DNA of 64,000 nt from Puccinia triticina (lineage: Eukaryota; Basidiomycota; Pucciniomycetes; Pucciniales; Pucciniaceae). The DNA is taken from assembly GCF_026914185.1 (NCBI RefSeq), contig NC_070563.1:3369001-3433000 (forward strand), in the 5' to 3' direction. This document shows, piece after piece, positions 32,560-44,673 of the stretch. Every line of letters begins with the position of its first letter. Position 1 is the stretch's first letter. The notes under the pieces are model-generated. The model made no database searches, had not been told where the DNA came from, and worked only from the letters and a program-made list of their open reading frames with translations. The position numbers and the translations under genes are program-made.

Positions 32560-33183
32560 TTAAATTTTATGGGAGCCGGAGTGTTGAAATTCCTTGAAGG
32601 ATAAAGGTATTATAATGTTTATCGGTAAGGAAAATACGAGCTCGGAGGGGGAAGGTGAAGCTTGCTGCTCGGGCCAAAAAATCTCGGCAGGTTCTATACT
32701 GTGACCATGGTCCACATGAAGGTCCATGACTTCTGGGAACGCTTCTTCCCTACTGTGTAGATTCCTGAAGTCGGATGGTCACTCGGGTCATTGTTTCAAG
32801 AAGCACAGGTTCACTGTTCAGCACCCGATCCTTTGGGCCCCGTCAAAAACCCACGCGGCCTCCCCCCTCCCTCACCAATCATGCATCCGTCGCTCACCCT
32901 CGTGCCCAGCCCAAACAAAAAGGTTTTGGTCACTTTGTCCCCCTCCCCCCCGCCCTTTCCTATGTTCGTGGCGAGCCGACCCACCCGGTCAACTTTGCCT
33001 CCTCCCCTCACTCCCAGCTTCATTTCAGTCATACATCAAGTGAGTCGTTGGTCAATCAACATATTTTACTCCATGGCGCTACCAATGCGTTGGTCAGGAA
33101 AAGTTTCGCGGAGCTGATACATGTCATGATACACGCTGGCATACTTCTCAAGGTCCTGTTTGGATGCACCGTCATGGGCAAAT
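32560..33183. other. 5' flank of the secreted-protein gene, with unassigned plus-strand open frames
   Basis: Plus-strand open frames at 32726-33043 and 32775-33188 overlap each other. The second ends with a hydrophobic protein-like segment (FAELIHVMIHAGILLKVLFG) just before the putative solo LTR, so a truncated gene is possible. There is no splice or homology evidence. Confidence 0.25.
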
Positions 33184-33639
33184 TGTAACGACTAATTGGT
33201 TTCGATCTCCGTCAAGATAGCTTAATCATCCGGGTTGTGATGATTTGTGATCGGATCGTCATAGCTTTGTGACGGTTGATCGGGGCGTTGGATTGTTTCA
33301 TTAAATGCCTTATTACATATGACGTGTGTTAATTGTCATTCGTCATTGGACGGTTCCGATTCTTGTTCTTATCTTTTCTTCTTTGTTACTATTGTCCCCT
33401 TTCTTTTCTTCTTCTTTCCTCATCAATATATTCTTTTTCATCTCATCCATCATCATTATCCGAGAAACATCAAACTCGAACAAAAGAAAGAAAATCAATC
33501 ATAATTATCGTGAATCTAGTTCTATTGCAAATCGCATAGAACTCTATATATTAAGTTATTACTCAAGCATCGGCGAACTATCTTCTTAGATAGTTTCATA
33601 GCCATTTATAGCGAACTGAGTAATAGCCTAGTCCTCACA
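33184..33639 (+). repeat. Possible solo LTR (family B)
   Basis: A 456-bp segment with TGTAACGAC at the start and CCTCACA at the end, flanked by CAAAT (33179-33183) and CAGAT (33640-33644), a 5-bp duplication with one mismatch. It contains a pyrimidine-rich stretch at 33360-33440. No second copy in the window supports it. Confidence 0.4.
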
Positions 33640-33644
33640 CAGAT

Positions 33645-34459
33645 TTACAACGCGCAACAGCGCGCAACCCAAAGCTTACCCAAATGGAGGACTTCCCTTT
33701 GATCCAGATTTTCCCAGATTGACGGGAAGTCCTCTGTGTTGACATTTTGCATCTGATTTTGCTCAAGGGTCACTGAACCACAGTCTGCCGGAAATACAAG
33801 CTTTTGGCAGTTTCCCAAAGGAGCCCAAAGGTTATTGGAGGACTGCCTGTCACTTTTGAATAGATCTTGAATTTCAGATTGCGCAGGGAAATCTGAAATC
33901 TGGATCTCTGGATCACTTCGGGGATCTTCAGGGATCTAGATTTCCCTGCAAAATCTGAAATCTGGCCGCTCAGATCTGACTTTCCAGATCAACAGGAATT
34001 ATTTATTGCCATGGTCATTATAGGCAGTGCCTAATTGCTATTGCCAACCATTGATCTTATTCACAACAAACTTGACTATAAATTTGAACACCATAACTAC
34101 TGTATAGTCCCCTTCTTGATCAACACCTCACTTCAAGCCTTGACCATTCATTGGTGTAATAGCATTCTTATGCTGCTAATCTTAACACAAAACTATTTTT
34201 CTGTAGGATTGATTGGACTCGGTTATCAGGAAGCAAGTGTCCTCACAAGAGTGGCTGATGTCGCTTGTTGGCTAGTTTGACTCTAGTAGAAAGGCTGACT
34301 AGGAGGTCCATTGTCATACCAACCTGGTGGCAATGTGTGGTGAGCCAATCACGTGAATTAAGTGTGCAATCCACCATGGTGCCCAAAAGGTTTATGTATG
34401 TAAATGTTGTGTAAGACGGGCTCCTCCTCATGCAATGGGGCTCACATGTATGTAACTGT
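33645..34459. other. No recognisable gene
   Basis: Short repeated words such as AAATCTGAAATCTGG and GGATCT occur at 33690-33990. The remainder is unique-looking non-coding sequence. Confidence 0.35.
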
Positions 34460-34560
34460 CAAACTTAGCAAAGTCCCTCCTGGGAGCAAAGTGCCCGCCT
34501 CAGAAGGAGGGACTTAGGAAAGAGTGAAGTTTTTTGGCCTGACAAGTTTTTTGAATTTGG
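34460..34560. repeat. Single arm of the Mutator-like MITE family
   Basis: CAAACTTAGCAAAGTCCCTC followed by GAAGGAGGGACTTAG matches the terminal arm of the elements at 29029 and 30149. No convincing opposite arm or target duplication was found to the right. A TCCCTCCTTTGGAGGCGGG word at about 34970 may belong to a decayed partner. Confidence 0.5.
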
Positions 34561-35059
34561 CAGGTAAAAATTGAAAAAAAATTTAACCACACTAGGAGTG
34601 GCATGGAAAAGATGAGAGAAAAGGCCTTAATCTAGCCTTTCTCCTCACCAATTTTGGAGACCATCCTTCTACACCTTCATTCAAAAATGGGTGTCCCAAG
34701 TCCATCATTTAGAAAATTTGTCTGGCCGTGCGGGGCCGCAAAATGCATGCCTCCGCGTGGGAAAAGACTCAGACTCCAATTCCTGGGGTTGTTTGGTGGC
34801 AAAAAGTTGCTTGAAAAATAAAAATAAAAATCTAGAATGTAGCTGAGCTTCTTTGCCACTCATTACATATTGTACAAAATTATTTTGATGAGTTTTGGCA
34901 AAGATATGGCCAAACAAAGAAGGTGTACTTCTGCATACCTCTAACACCAAAAAATCAAATTGCTTCATATGTCCCTCCTTTGGAGGCGGGTTCTTTGCGC
35001 TGTGGTAGAAGAAAGTGGTACCACCGGTATGAAATGACCGGAGCGGACCTTCTTCTATG

Positions 35060-36420
35060 CAAGACATTCCCAAGTAGCTGAGGGAAACTCCAAAATCCAC
35101 ATAGCACAAGTGTAAAAATAACTCCGCAGAAATAAAGTAACCGTAAAGCAATCATAATAGTAGTAATACGTCAAAATAGTAAAGCAAACACCATTGTAAA
35201 GATCAAAAGTGTTCCTGAGAACCTTTTGCTGAGTGCAGAAAGGGATGAATGAGGTTACCTCTGCCTTTCCTGGGTCACTAGACACTAAAACAAGCCCCCC
35301 AATCTACAATTGGAAGTTTTATGCAGTGATAGTAGCAACGGTGAAACCATTACGCTCCATGTCTCGCGTAACGGCTGTAACATATTTTTTTTTGTATTGC
35401 CGTTACATTTTTATGTATTGGTGTGAAATGAAGTATGAAATGAATACTGCACAATGAGCTGATAAAAAACAAGAATACAAAAATACTGTAGCGGAGCACA
35501 TCGATTGCTCGATGTGCTACAGCGATTGTATTTGCAACACCAATTTATTCGCCGATGATCTGCCTTGGTACACCTTGGCCCATAAATGATGTATGCACAT
35601 TTTGGCATTTTTTGTATTGGTGTGCAATTACGCTACTATGTAACGGTGTTACATTACATGTAGCGTAATGGTTTCAGTGTTGATAGTAGAGGTATATCAA
35701 AAGATAGCCTATGTTGAACAAGTGGCTTAGGGGATATGGGTGATGTAACCGGTGCTGAGTGAGTCGTAAGTTGATATGGTCCGTGTGTTGCCGCAAAAGG
35801 GGGTTGTGGAACACCCTGACAGAGGGTTTAATGATGAGTGATCAATGTAATAGAGTTGTGACATGTATGTAATTGTTATTTAATAAGTGTAAAACCACAA
35901 TATAGTGGGGGCTAATGCTGTAGAGTGAGCAAATGTTGTACTGTTATGGGGTAAGCTGAGTGCAAGTAGTTTGCTGAGAAAAATTACAACTGGGGGGAGG
36001 AGAGCCTCCTTAAATAGAAGAGTGGGTGATTTTAGCTCCAGGGGAACCAAGGAATGAGGGATTTTAGCTGCCCTGAGCTGTCAAATGAGGGATTTTGGCT
36101 GGTGGTACAGCTTAGATGAGGGAATTTAGCCCGATTGACAGGTCACATGATGTAATGATGAGGGAATTTAGTTGGTGAGAAAGAGGAGGTGAGAGGTTTG
36201 AGTTTGGCCTATGATGTCGCTGACATATGATGTCATTGAGTCATCTGATGATCTGTACTGCCCCTGTCTGTCACCTTCTGTCAAATGATTTCATACAAGG
36301 GATTTTAGCTAGCCTGAGCTGTCAACTGATGTCATGTGCAAGCTGCATGAGGGGTTTTTGCTAGCTTGACACCTGCATGAACTGCAGCCCCTATGACACT
36401 AGTCTACATGCACCTGCATA
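35060..36420. repeat. Degenerate repeat, copy 1 (LTR-like, GAGGGATTTTAGCT family)
   Basis: Shares ordered blocks with 37795-38760: a CCTTTTGCTGA(A/G)TG...GAAGG block, then AGAGC(C)TCCTTA(A/T)ATAGA, and repeated TGAGGGATTTTAGCTG words with CTGAGCTGTCAA. The order and spacing suggest two diverged copies of one repeat, perhaps long terminal repeats of a decayed element. No coding sequence remains between them and the exact ends were not found. The hAT-like MITE is inserted in this copy. Confidence 0.4.
35336..35680. mobile_element. hAT-like MITE with 8-9-bp target duplication
   Basis: TGATAGTAG lies on both sides (35327-35335 and 35681-35689). The ends are inverted repeats: CAACGGTGAAACCATTACGC on the left against the reverse complement of GCGTAATGGTTTCAGTGT on the right. 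Internal GTAACGG / CCGTTAC words continue the pairing, and a central palindrome AGCACATCGATTGCTCGATG is followed by TGCT. It is 345 bp and non-coding. hAT assignment follows from the duplication length only. Confidence 0.75.
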
Positions 36421-36440
36421 AGACTGCATAAGCCTACATA

Positions 36441-36760
36441 ACACTGCATGACACTGCATGACACTGCATGACACTGCATGACACTGCATGACACTGCATG
36501 ACACTGCATGACACTGCATGACACTGCATGACACTGCATGACACTGCATGACACTGCATGACACTGCATGACACTGCATGACACTGCATGACACTGCATG
36601 ACACTGCATGACACTGCATGACACTGCATGACACTGCATGACACTGCATGACACTGCATGACACTGCATGACACTGCATGACACTGCATGACACTGCATG
36701 ACACTGCATGACACTGCATGACACTGCATGACACTGCATGACACTGCATGACACTGCATG
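36441..36760. repeat. Perfect 10-bp tandem array, 32 copies
   Basis: ACACTGCATG repeats 32 times without a single change, preceded by degenerate units from 36408. Because 10 leaves remainder 1 when divided by 3, all minus-strand frames stay open and read the same repeat peptide (HAVSCSVMQC), so the long open frames here are not genes. Confidence 0.98.
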
Positions 36761-38760
36761 ACATGTGCATAGCACGATGTAATGAGTGCAGCTGATGAGG
36801 TAAAGCATATGTAAAGGGTAGACAAGTGTCAGAGTGGCCCATGTAACAGATTACATGGTCCTGGGTAAGGGTGGTTCATGTAACGGATTACATGACCTGA
36901 GTATGGTGTTTTGTGTGTATGAAACTGATTGATGGTGTCTTGAAGGGGTTGTATCTTCTGGTGCAGAGGGGTGTAAGGTGTGTTGTCCATGGTGTCCTAT
37001 GTAGTTTTAGCCGTAGAATCCAGTGGTGCCGCCGTATTGGTTGATTTGTGAGTGTACATATGATAAAATGGAAAATTTTGAAATGGGCTAGATGGGTAAC
37101 CATAAACCATACCACACCGTAAAACACCACAAAACACCGCAAAACACCGCAAGAAGTTGCCGTAAAAGAAAGATAGCCACAATAAAACCATAATAAGCAA
37201 AAGTAAGAATCCGCCCAATAATAGTCAAAGTCCGTACAAGATAGCATGATAAGTTTCCCCGCAGGGGGAAAACACTGTCAGGGTGCATCTCTAAAGTGAA
37301 AATGCCTTGAATAGCAAGGAACAAATGGTGAGTTCCTAAATAGGAAAACATGCTCAACTTGACCGCGGGGCGGAAGGAGAAAGCTGCACCTCCAATGGAG
37401 GGGCTGGTAGAGCTTAGTCGTACCTGAACCCTTACACTGCAAAAAAAACTGTGTCAACTGTGAGCAGTTGACATGTGGTAACTCTGAGGAAGCTTGTAGT
37501 GTTACACCAGCCTTACTCAAGGTTTGACTCAACCCAAGCTTTAATGCACAGTGACTGTGCCAACAAAGACACTTGTGCATTCAGGTGGAGTTACAATGGC
37601 AGCTTGGCTTGAGTTCTCTGCATGTCAACTGAAAGCAGTTGACCAAGTTTCTTTTGCAGTGTTAATGTGGTTTGTAAAACCCTAGCTTACCTTAGAATGT
37701 AGCAAGTGAAGGAAAACCGGATGAGGAGGTGAGGTTGGAGGTTGGTACGGAAGCGGAGTGGTGGAGGATGAGCGTAGTAAAAGAGAAAGGATATAAAAGG
37801 ATATGAGATGCAAATAGAAGTAAAGCCCTGGTTTTTTGTATCAAAAAAGATGGACGGGTTTATTGTTCTGATAATAATCTCAGGAACCTCCTTTTGCTCG
37901 GTGTAAGACTCAAAAGTGGTTGTGAAACCCTTTTGCTGAATGGAGAAGGGTATGAAGGAGGTGCAAGCTCTGCCCTTCTATACTACCAGCTACAAGACCC
38001 ACCAAGGTAGTTTTAATAAGTGATAGGAGTGGTTAGCTCAAGATAAGTTTCTCGTGACACAGTATAAAAAAGGTTGTTATTCAGTATGTAAGAGTTGTTA
38101 TATGTAAGTAAGAGGGTTGAGTGGGTACGTAAGTGTTTTGGGTGATGGGTGAGTATAAAACTTGATGACTAACAAACTGAGGAACTATAAATGGGGGGGG
38201 GGGAGAGAGCTCCTTATATAGACAAATGTGAGGGATTTTGGCTCCAGGGAAGGCCCTGAGTGAGGTATTTTAGCTGGCCTGGGCTGTACAACATGAGGGA
38301 GCTAAGAGGGAGTGGCTGTGTACAATTTATGCAAGGGGTGCATACATGAGGAGGGGCTGTGCCAAATGATGTCATAGTTCATGCAAGGGGCGCATAAGCT
38401 GTGCAGGGAATGATCATGTGATGTAATAAGACCAAAAAAAGTGGAGTTAGAAGGAACTAGAATGTGGGGAACCATTCAGTTGAAGGGGCACAGCCTGCAG
38501 GGGCAGTGCTGCATGATGTCATGTACATAACAAACAAACCCAAACCAATATATGTAGTGGGGATAGAATGGTGCGGGGAATGTGACTTGAGGCACCTGAC
38601 AGGTGGTTGACTGGGTGCTACAGGTTGTCCAGAGGGTCTAACTTCTAGTGTACTGGGGCTCCAGTGATGTTTCCAGTGGGGACTAGGGGTTAATTTAGCT
38701 GTGGAGTCCATTTATGGTGTCCAATGGATGGTATCTTGAGGCCTTCTGTATGTACATGAG
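36761..38760. repeat. Degenerate repeat, copy 2, and intervening non-coding sequence
   Basis: 37795-38760 is the second copy of the GAGGGATTTTAGCT-type repeat described for 35060-36420. 36840-37680 holds a doubled GTAACAGATTACATG/GTAACGGATTACATG word and a run of AAAACACCGC units at 37125-37150. No gene is supported. Confidence 0.4.
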
Positions 38761-39470
38761 AAAAACTTTTGATTTTTCACATTTTTGCGTACCACATCGG
38801 AGGTTTTCAGCTGGCAAGTAAAACCTTTCTACCCCTTAGATAGTTGTATCAGTTTTTACTACACAATCTGCATTCACCCCAAGTTTCACATTTGTTTTAC
38901 TTGATTAAAAAGTTTCACATTTGTTTCACTTTCACCTCTCTTGTTATTAACATGTTCTTTGTGCTTCTATCTATTGAAACTTGTATGATAGAACTTATAA
39001 GTTGTACTTGCTGGATTCTATTGTTCCCCAGACTTTCAGAAGAGATGAAAATAATAACCTCATTTTATTTACTCATTCCTCTTGAGCTTGAAGCTATATC
39101 TACATATCACCACTTCCAGCTTGCTTGACCAGCACATATCTACATATGTTATCACTGTCTGGACCCTCAAGCCTGAATTTCTCAAATTATCAACGGCTGG
39201 GTGTAAACTTTTTGGATTGGATACAACCCCCTCTACGACTTGGAGTCACTGGTCAATCCCAGTAAACTTCCATCAAGTGGATTCACATCTTCTCCCAAGT
39301 AACTCACCGCTGACAGAGGTCGACTCCCAGGTCTTTATAGCCTAGGAAGCTGGACACATGTAGGCTTCATGCGTTCACGGTCTTCTTGTTTGATCACAAT
39401 CCACGCGTAAAACATTTGCTTGGTTTGTGCTCACTCAAGCACAACAACCAGTGAGAATCACCTAGCCAAG
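38761..39470. other. No recognisable feature
   Basis: AT-rich intergenic sequence. A 94-codon open frame at 38844-39128 is hydrophobic by composition only. Confidence 0.35.
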
Positions 39471-39639
39471 CATGACAACTAACAGCAGGGATTCACATGT
39501 GGTTGAATCCCCAGCTTATTTGCGCTATGCGCGCACACGTCATCTGTGGTGTGTGTTGTGCCCGGAATGGCATTTGGCGCGCACCGTCTTGTACGGCGCG
39601 TGTTGTGTCAGTGTTGGCGCTGTCTGGACTAGCCAATGG

Positions 39640-40110
39640 CTGAAAACAAGGGTGAAAGCGCTGCGCTTCAAAAAGCGCAGCGCTTTTGGTGGCCGCTGCG
39701 CTGCGCTGAAAGTAGCGTCCCCGCCCGCTGCGCTACCGCTTTTTGGGTCTGGCAAGAAGCGGGAAGCCGCTACTTTCAGCGGTAGCGCAGCGGAACCATC
39801 GCTGCGCTACCGCTTTTTGACCTGGCCGCGTAGCGCTCCCCCGCTGCCAGCCAAAAAAGCGCAGCGCAGCGCAAAGCGCAGCTTTTTTGGTGGCCGCTGC
39901 GCGGCGCTGAAAGGAGCGGCCCCGTCCGCTGCGCTACCGCTTTTTGGGTCGGGGAAAAAGCGGGCCCCCGCTATTTTCAGCGGTAGCGCAGCGGGACTGG
40001 CGCTGCGCTACCGCTTTTTGGGCTGACCGCGCAGCGGTTCCCCGCTGCGCTGCACTAAAAGACCGCTTTTTTGTAGCGCAGCGCAGCGTTTCAGCCTTGC
40101 TGAAAAACAC
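39640..40110. repeat. GCGCAGCG-rich palindromic block, two direct copies of about 200 bp
   Basis: Words of the type GCTGCGCTACCGCTTTTTG and AGCGGTAGCGCAGCGG, which are complements of one another, recur throughout. The segment starting at 39680 (TTTTGGTGGCCGCTGCGC...) is repeated from 39884. GC content is far above the flanks. Open frames across the block are explained by the repeat. Confidence 0.8.
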
Positions 40111-40640
40111 CCCCTTCCCCTTATATAGACAACTCTCCACCGCTCCACCATAGAAAATGAACCATGAGAAAACTCTGCCGCATGTCATAAACCAATAGAA
40201 AAATAAATAACCAATAGAAATACTCCTGCCATCCCACGCACGCCGCATGCCTCCGCTCCCACTTTGTAATCTGCACCTCCACTGCTCGCTGTAGACAGCC
40301 GCCAAACTCCCGATCATCCATCATCCACACCCCTGTCTAGCCTCCGGTGTTGGGATCCCACACGCTGCCTCCGCCCCAGCTACGCCTGCTGACGTAGCCT
40401 GCTTCAGCTTACATGGCTTCCTCCAATTGCCGCGCCGGACTGCCTGGACTCAGCTAGTCTGCTCCGCTCCGCACACAGCAGCTCCGCCGCCTTTGACCGC
40501 ACGATCCGCGCCCAGCTTATGCGCTCTGCCTCCGCCGCCTGAAGGTCCTCCGCGCCAGCCTTGCGGATTCTGCAAACCCATGCGGTCAATTTGGGTCCCT
40601 GACCTGGATCTACCACCACAGTGCCCAGGAGGGACTTAGT
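40111..40640. other. Promoter-like or leader-like non-coding stretch
   Basis: Begins with TTATATAGACAACTCTCC, has a doubled AACCAATAGAAA word, then a C-rich, purine-poor stretch similar in style to 2500-2900. It ends in AGGAGGGACTTAG, the inner word of the Mutator-like arms. No gene follows, so it may be part of a decayed element. Confidence 0.3.
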
Positions 40641-41820
40641 GAAGTTTTTGTAAATTTGCTATCACAATACCTTTGCATACATGCTTTTTGCATTGCAACA
40701 GGCACAGCACATCACATTGCCTGCGCGGAGGTCATGTAATCCTGTGACACTTTGCGTGAAGCCCCATTGAAGGTTTAGGTAGGGGCTTAAAATTGTGCCT
40801 GGGTTGTCCTCCTAGTTCTCCATGCTGATTGTGCGTGGTTTTTCTCTGCATGCTGGTTGCTACACCAGGGGAGAATTTGACGCACTCTCCAGAGAGTACC
40901 TGACTGTAATTTTATGTTGTTCTGGGTCTGATGTCAGTCAGATGTGTGTTAGTAAATGATTGATAAATTATTTAAAAGTCAATGGTAAGTCTTTCATAAT
41001 TTATGAGGAAGTATCACAGGAAATCATGCAATGTTGTATAGAACTGTTTCATTATTTAGGGATAACTCAATTACAACCTATAATGAAATGATATTTCCCA
41101 ATTATCAATCATTTATGGTGAATTTATGTTGATCAATTTCTCTATGTGCAAGGGGTTTCACACAACATGAATGTGACTAGCCGGGGCTTCAAGGCTTTCT
41201 GACCAATTTTTACTTGTCATGTAGCTGTGAAAGGCCCCTCCGGTGAGCGCGTACACAAAGGTAACAGTGTCAAAATGGAAAACAGCTCACATGTATGTGC
41301 ATGGAGACATTGGAAAACAAAAAAACCATAAAAACAACTCAAAAGCTTATATGGGTTAAGAATCCAGGTTGTCCAGCTGAAATCTGGTACCACAAACCTC
41401 CAAGCTTGACTTGAAACACACTCTCCCTATTTTCATCCTTTTTTGGCTCAATTATAGAGGATACCTGCCTTTTTTTAGGGAAATATGACAATTCAGGTGG
41501 GTCTTTCACATCAATCTAACCGGTGTGTACGTGGTTTTGATCCAAAAGAGGCCCAGCCTGCAATTTGTAATAACATTTTACACCTGCACATGAGGGAAAA
41601 ATTAGTAAAGTGAAAACAATGAACACCTTCATGAGCATGTGAATAATGTGAATTGAACCCCAAGAAATTATCCCAATCAACAAACAGGTCAAATTAAATT
41701 ATGATTTAATTGTGGCCATTGTGTCTTAGTGGTTTCAACTGTGTTCTGATTGAGTTCCAGTTAAGTTCTGCATGACTTCTTGATGATTTATGGATGAATC
41801 CAGGATCAGTTTCAGAACAG
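40641..41820. other. No recognisable gene
   Basis: Non-coding sequence of ordinary composition; no repeat partner was noticed. Confidence 0.35.
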
Positions 41821-41839
41821 TTAAGGATTGCCAAGTGAT

Positions 41840-42140
41840 ACCCGTTTGGCGGTACCCGGCACCTGCGGCGGGTACCCGCCCACAGGTGCCGGGTGCGGGT
41901 GCGGGTGTTGGAATTGGGCAAAAAAACCCCAGGTACCCGGGTACCCGTGGTCAACACCCGCCACTGTATTTTGGATCAAGGTGCCGCAGCACCTCTTGAG
42001 GCCCTCAATGACCGGTCGGTACTGGTCATCAAGAGGGCTACACAACCCCCTCAATGACCGGCACACACCGGTCATTGAGAAGGCACACCTCCCTCTTGAT
42101 TATTGGCACACATTGGTCATTGAGAAGGTGCACAACCCTA
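41840..42140. repeat. GGGTACCCG cluster followed by a CAATGACCGG palindromic minisatellite
   Basis: 41850-41965 is dense in GGTACCCG, GCGGGTACCCGC and GGTGCGGGTGCGGGTG words, like 54215-54330. From 41998 units of CCCTCAATGACCGG(T/C)...CCGGTCATTGAG resemble the minisatellite of 12040-12960. Confidence 0.6.
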
Positions 42141-42715
42141 TCATTTTTTTTATTCCTCTTGATTCCTTTGTCTGTGTTCCATGTCTCCTTAATACTCTTC
42201 TATAATCTCTCTCCTTCCCCCTGTGTTAGCTTCAAGCCACAGGAATTTTTTTTTTTTTTGCCTGATAACATTCATAAATTTCTACAAACACCATTCATTC
42301 TTCATGAAAAAAGACATTTCAAGTTTTAGGATTAATCCAGGGTGGCTGAGGGGTCTCAATTTTTTATTATTTTTTTTTACTTTAACAATTGATGTTATCA
42401 GAAGTCTCCAAATCTACTTTTTTTCAGAAAGATAAAAACATTGAACCCTGACCTCTCTCATGATACCATCCTGCACACATTTTTAATTTGGTTGGTTGAA
42501 CTTCCTGAAGATATTGCACATCACACTTGAACTGCTACATCCATAGAAGGCCTTTTTGAGATTAGTTTACCATGGTTTAGCATATTTTTGTCAGGTTCTT
42601 TTTTTTATCTACTTTTGTTATCAACCACAGATTAATGAGGAATATTTCCACATAAAATTTCATTGGAAAATTGTTCTGCATATAAAACCCAGAAATATTG
42701 TGTTTGGGGTCACAT

Positions 42716-43552
42716 CCATTATGCAGCAGCTACAATCTGATCAGTTGCCAAATATCACTACTTTGGTAGTTTCTTGGTGTTTCTGCCACTATATCTCATA
42801 CCAGGGTGGGAATTCTTCCAATATGTTAGTACCAAAATGTTGACAAGCCCTCAAAGTTTCATCATGTATCTTTACTGACCACAAAACCCCCAAATGTAGC
42901 ATCTACAGTCTGATTGGTTTCCAAATATCACTACTTTGGTAGTTTCTTGGTGTTTCTGCCACTATATCTCATCCCAGCGTGGGAATCCTTCTGCCATATG
43001 GTGACCAAAATGCTTAAAAGCCTCCAAAGATTCATTATGCACCTTTAATGACCATAAAACCCCCAAATGTAGCATCTACAGTCTGATCAGTTCCCAAATA
43101 TCACTTCTTTGGTAGTTTCTTGGTGTTTCTGCCACTATAGATTATCCCAGCGTGGGAATCCTTCTGTCATATGGTTACAAAAATGTTGACAAGCCCCCAA
43201 AGTTTCATTATGTACCTTTACTGACCACAAAACCCCCAAATGTAGCAGCTACAGTCTGATCAGTTCCCAAATATCACTAATTTGGTAGTTTCTTGGTGTT
43301 TCTGCCACTATATCTCATCCCAGAGTGGGAATCCTTCTGAAAGATGGTGACCTAAATTTTAAAAGCTCTCAAAGATTCATTATGTACCTTCACTGACCAC
43401 AAAACCCCCAAATGTAGCAGCTACAGTCCGATCAGTTCCCAAATATCACTACTTTGGTAGTTTCTTGGTGTTTCTGCCACCATATCTCATCCCAGCGTGG
43501 GAATCCTTCTGCCACATGGTTACCAAAATGTTCATAAGCCCCCAAAGTTTTA
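42716..43552 (+). repeat. 173-bp satellite, five units, forward orientation
   Basis: The anchor word (C)TGATCAGTT falls at 42737, 42910, 43083, 43256 and 43428, a spacing of 173, 173, 173 and 172 bp. Units share GGTAGTTTCTTGGTGTTTCT, CCCAGCGTGGGAATCCTTCT and CTGACCACAAAACCCCCAAA. The same satellite lies in the opposite orientation at 54331-57151. Confidence 0.95.
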
Positions 43553-43606
43553 GGTGCAAGCGGCTGGTGGGTGCAAGTGGCTGGTACCCAGGTGCAAGTG
43601 GCTGGT
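43553..43606. repeat. Short minisatellite GGTGCAAGTGGCTGGTACCC, left part
   Basis: About 20-bp units, two and a half copies, ending at the retrotransposon. The array resumes at 53431 on the other side, so the retrotransposon inserted into it. Confidence 0.85.
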
Positions 43607-44557
43607 TGTCAGCCACAGAGTACATGTCACAGTACCTTACACGTACCAAGTACCTGCAATTGTTCACATTACATATAGTACATTCCTTTTTACGCCTTTA
43701 TTACATATGTATATCATTAGATACAAGCTTAAGAATGTACTCCTGTTATTCATTACATTACAGATAACCATAGTTAAATACAGTTACCATAATGTACTGT
43801 TGTTATGAGAGTTAAGTTACGTGCAACAGTAAGATTACAATACATTGTAATATTACTGTACACGTGAAATACACCAAGACAGGTATCACTCATTTATCCC
43901 CTGTTACGCCTCAGTACCTATTTACATAACATATTGGTTATGATATAAATACATAAACAATACATGATGTAATCCAATTCAAAGAGCACTGAATGGAATC
44001 AATGATTGGTTATGATCAGCTAGTGTACACAGCTACTGATCCAGGATCAGTACTGATCATTACACTGCCCTGATCATTTCCAATGTTGATCCTCATGAGG
44101 ATCTGCTTCCCTTGAGCGCTTCCAGTTCCCCCCTGGTCCTGAAGCGCCTCCAAGCGCCTCATGTTCCCTCCTGCTCATTCCCCTCTATATAAACACGCCC
44201 CCCAGGACTGTTTATCCCTCAGAATATTATTATAGCAAGGTTTAACACATACATAGTTAAACAGTGCCTTCATTCTCTACCATCATTCAATTCAGGAATA
44301 CTCTCAACTCTTGATTACCCTTACCTTTTTGTAGGTAAAACCACGAACCCAAGTTGAGTTATTCCTTGGATGCCTATTAACACTCTGTGTTGATCTGGAT
44401 GCGCCTTAATTGAGCAAGCCTCTCAGTCAAGATTACTGATAGAGTGAAACCTTTTACAGGTCTTACCACGAACCCATTGGCCCATCCTTGGCAAATTACA
44501 CTATCATCTTGCTAGTAACAACCCTCTCAGACACGGTTAGTTACCTAAAGGCTGACA
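43607..44557 (+). repeat. 5' LTR of the chromovirus
   Basis: 951 bp, TGTCAGCC...GGCTGACA. A TATATAAA box lies at 44186-44193, with GATCAGTACTGATC and GATCCTCATGAGGATC palindromes upstream at about 44046-44105 that could bind a regulator. Confidence 0.97.
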
Positions 44558-44559
44558 AT

Positions 44560-44572
44560 TGGGGGTCTGGCC
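44560..44572 (+). other. Primer binding site candidate
   Basis: TGGGGGTCTGGCC begins two bases after the 5' LTR. A site starting TGG fits pairing to the CCA end of a tRNA; the tRNA partner was not identified. Confidence 0.5.
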
Positions 44573-44673
44573 TATCATTTATCCGTGATTCTCACTCCCA
44601 AACCGTGATAATCATACTAACATACCTATTTCCTTACCATTTTTTTACGCCAAAATGTCTTGTTAAAAGACAA

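Noticed and set aside
32775..33188. 137-codon plus-strand gene
   Set aside because: The end looks protein-like, but the start is composed of C-rich low-complexity sequence, a second frame overlaps it, and there is no splice or homology support.
36441..36760. CRISPR-like array
   Set aside because: Units of 10 bp without spacers in a eukaryotic context; a simple tandem repeat.
36391..36842. Three overlapping minus-strand open frames of 124-147 codons
   Set aside because: They are the translation of the perfect 10-bp repeat, which is open in every frame; not genes.
39472..40026. 184-codon plus-strand open frame
   Set aside because: It runs through the GCGCAGCG repeat block and repeats the same peptide; no independent support.
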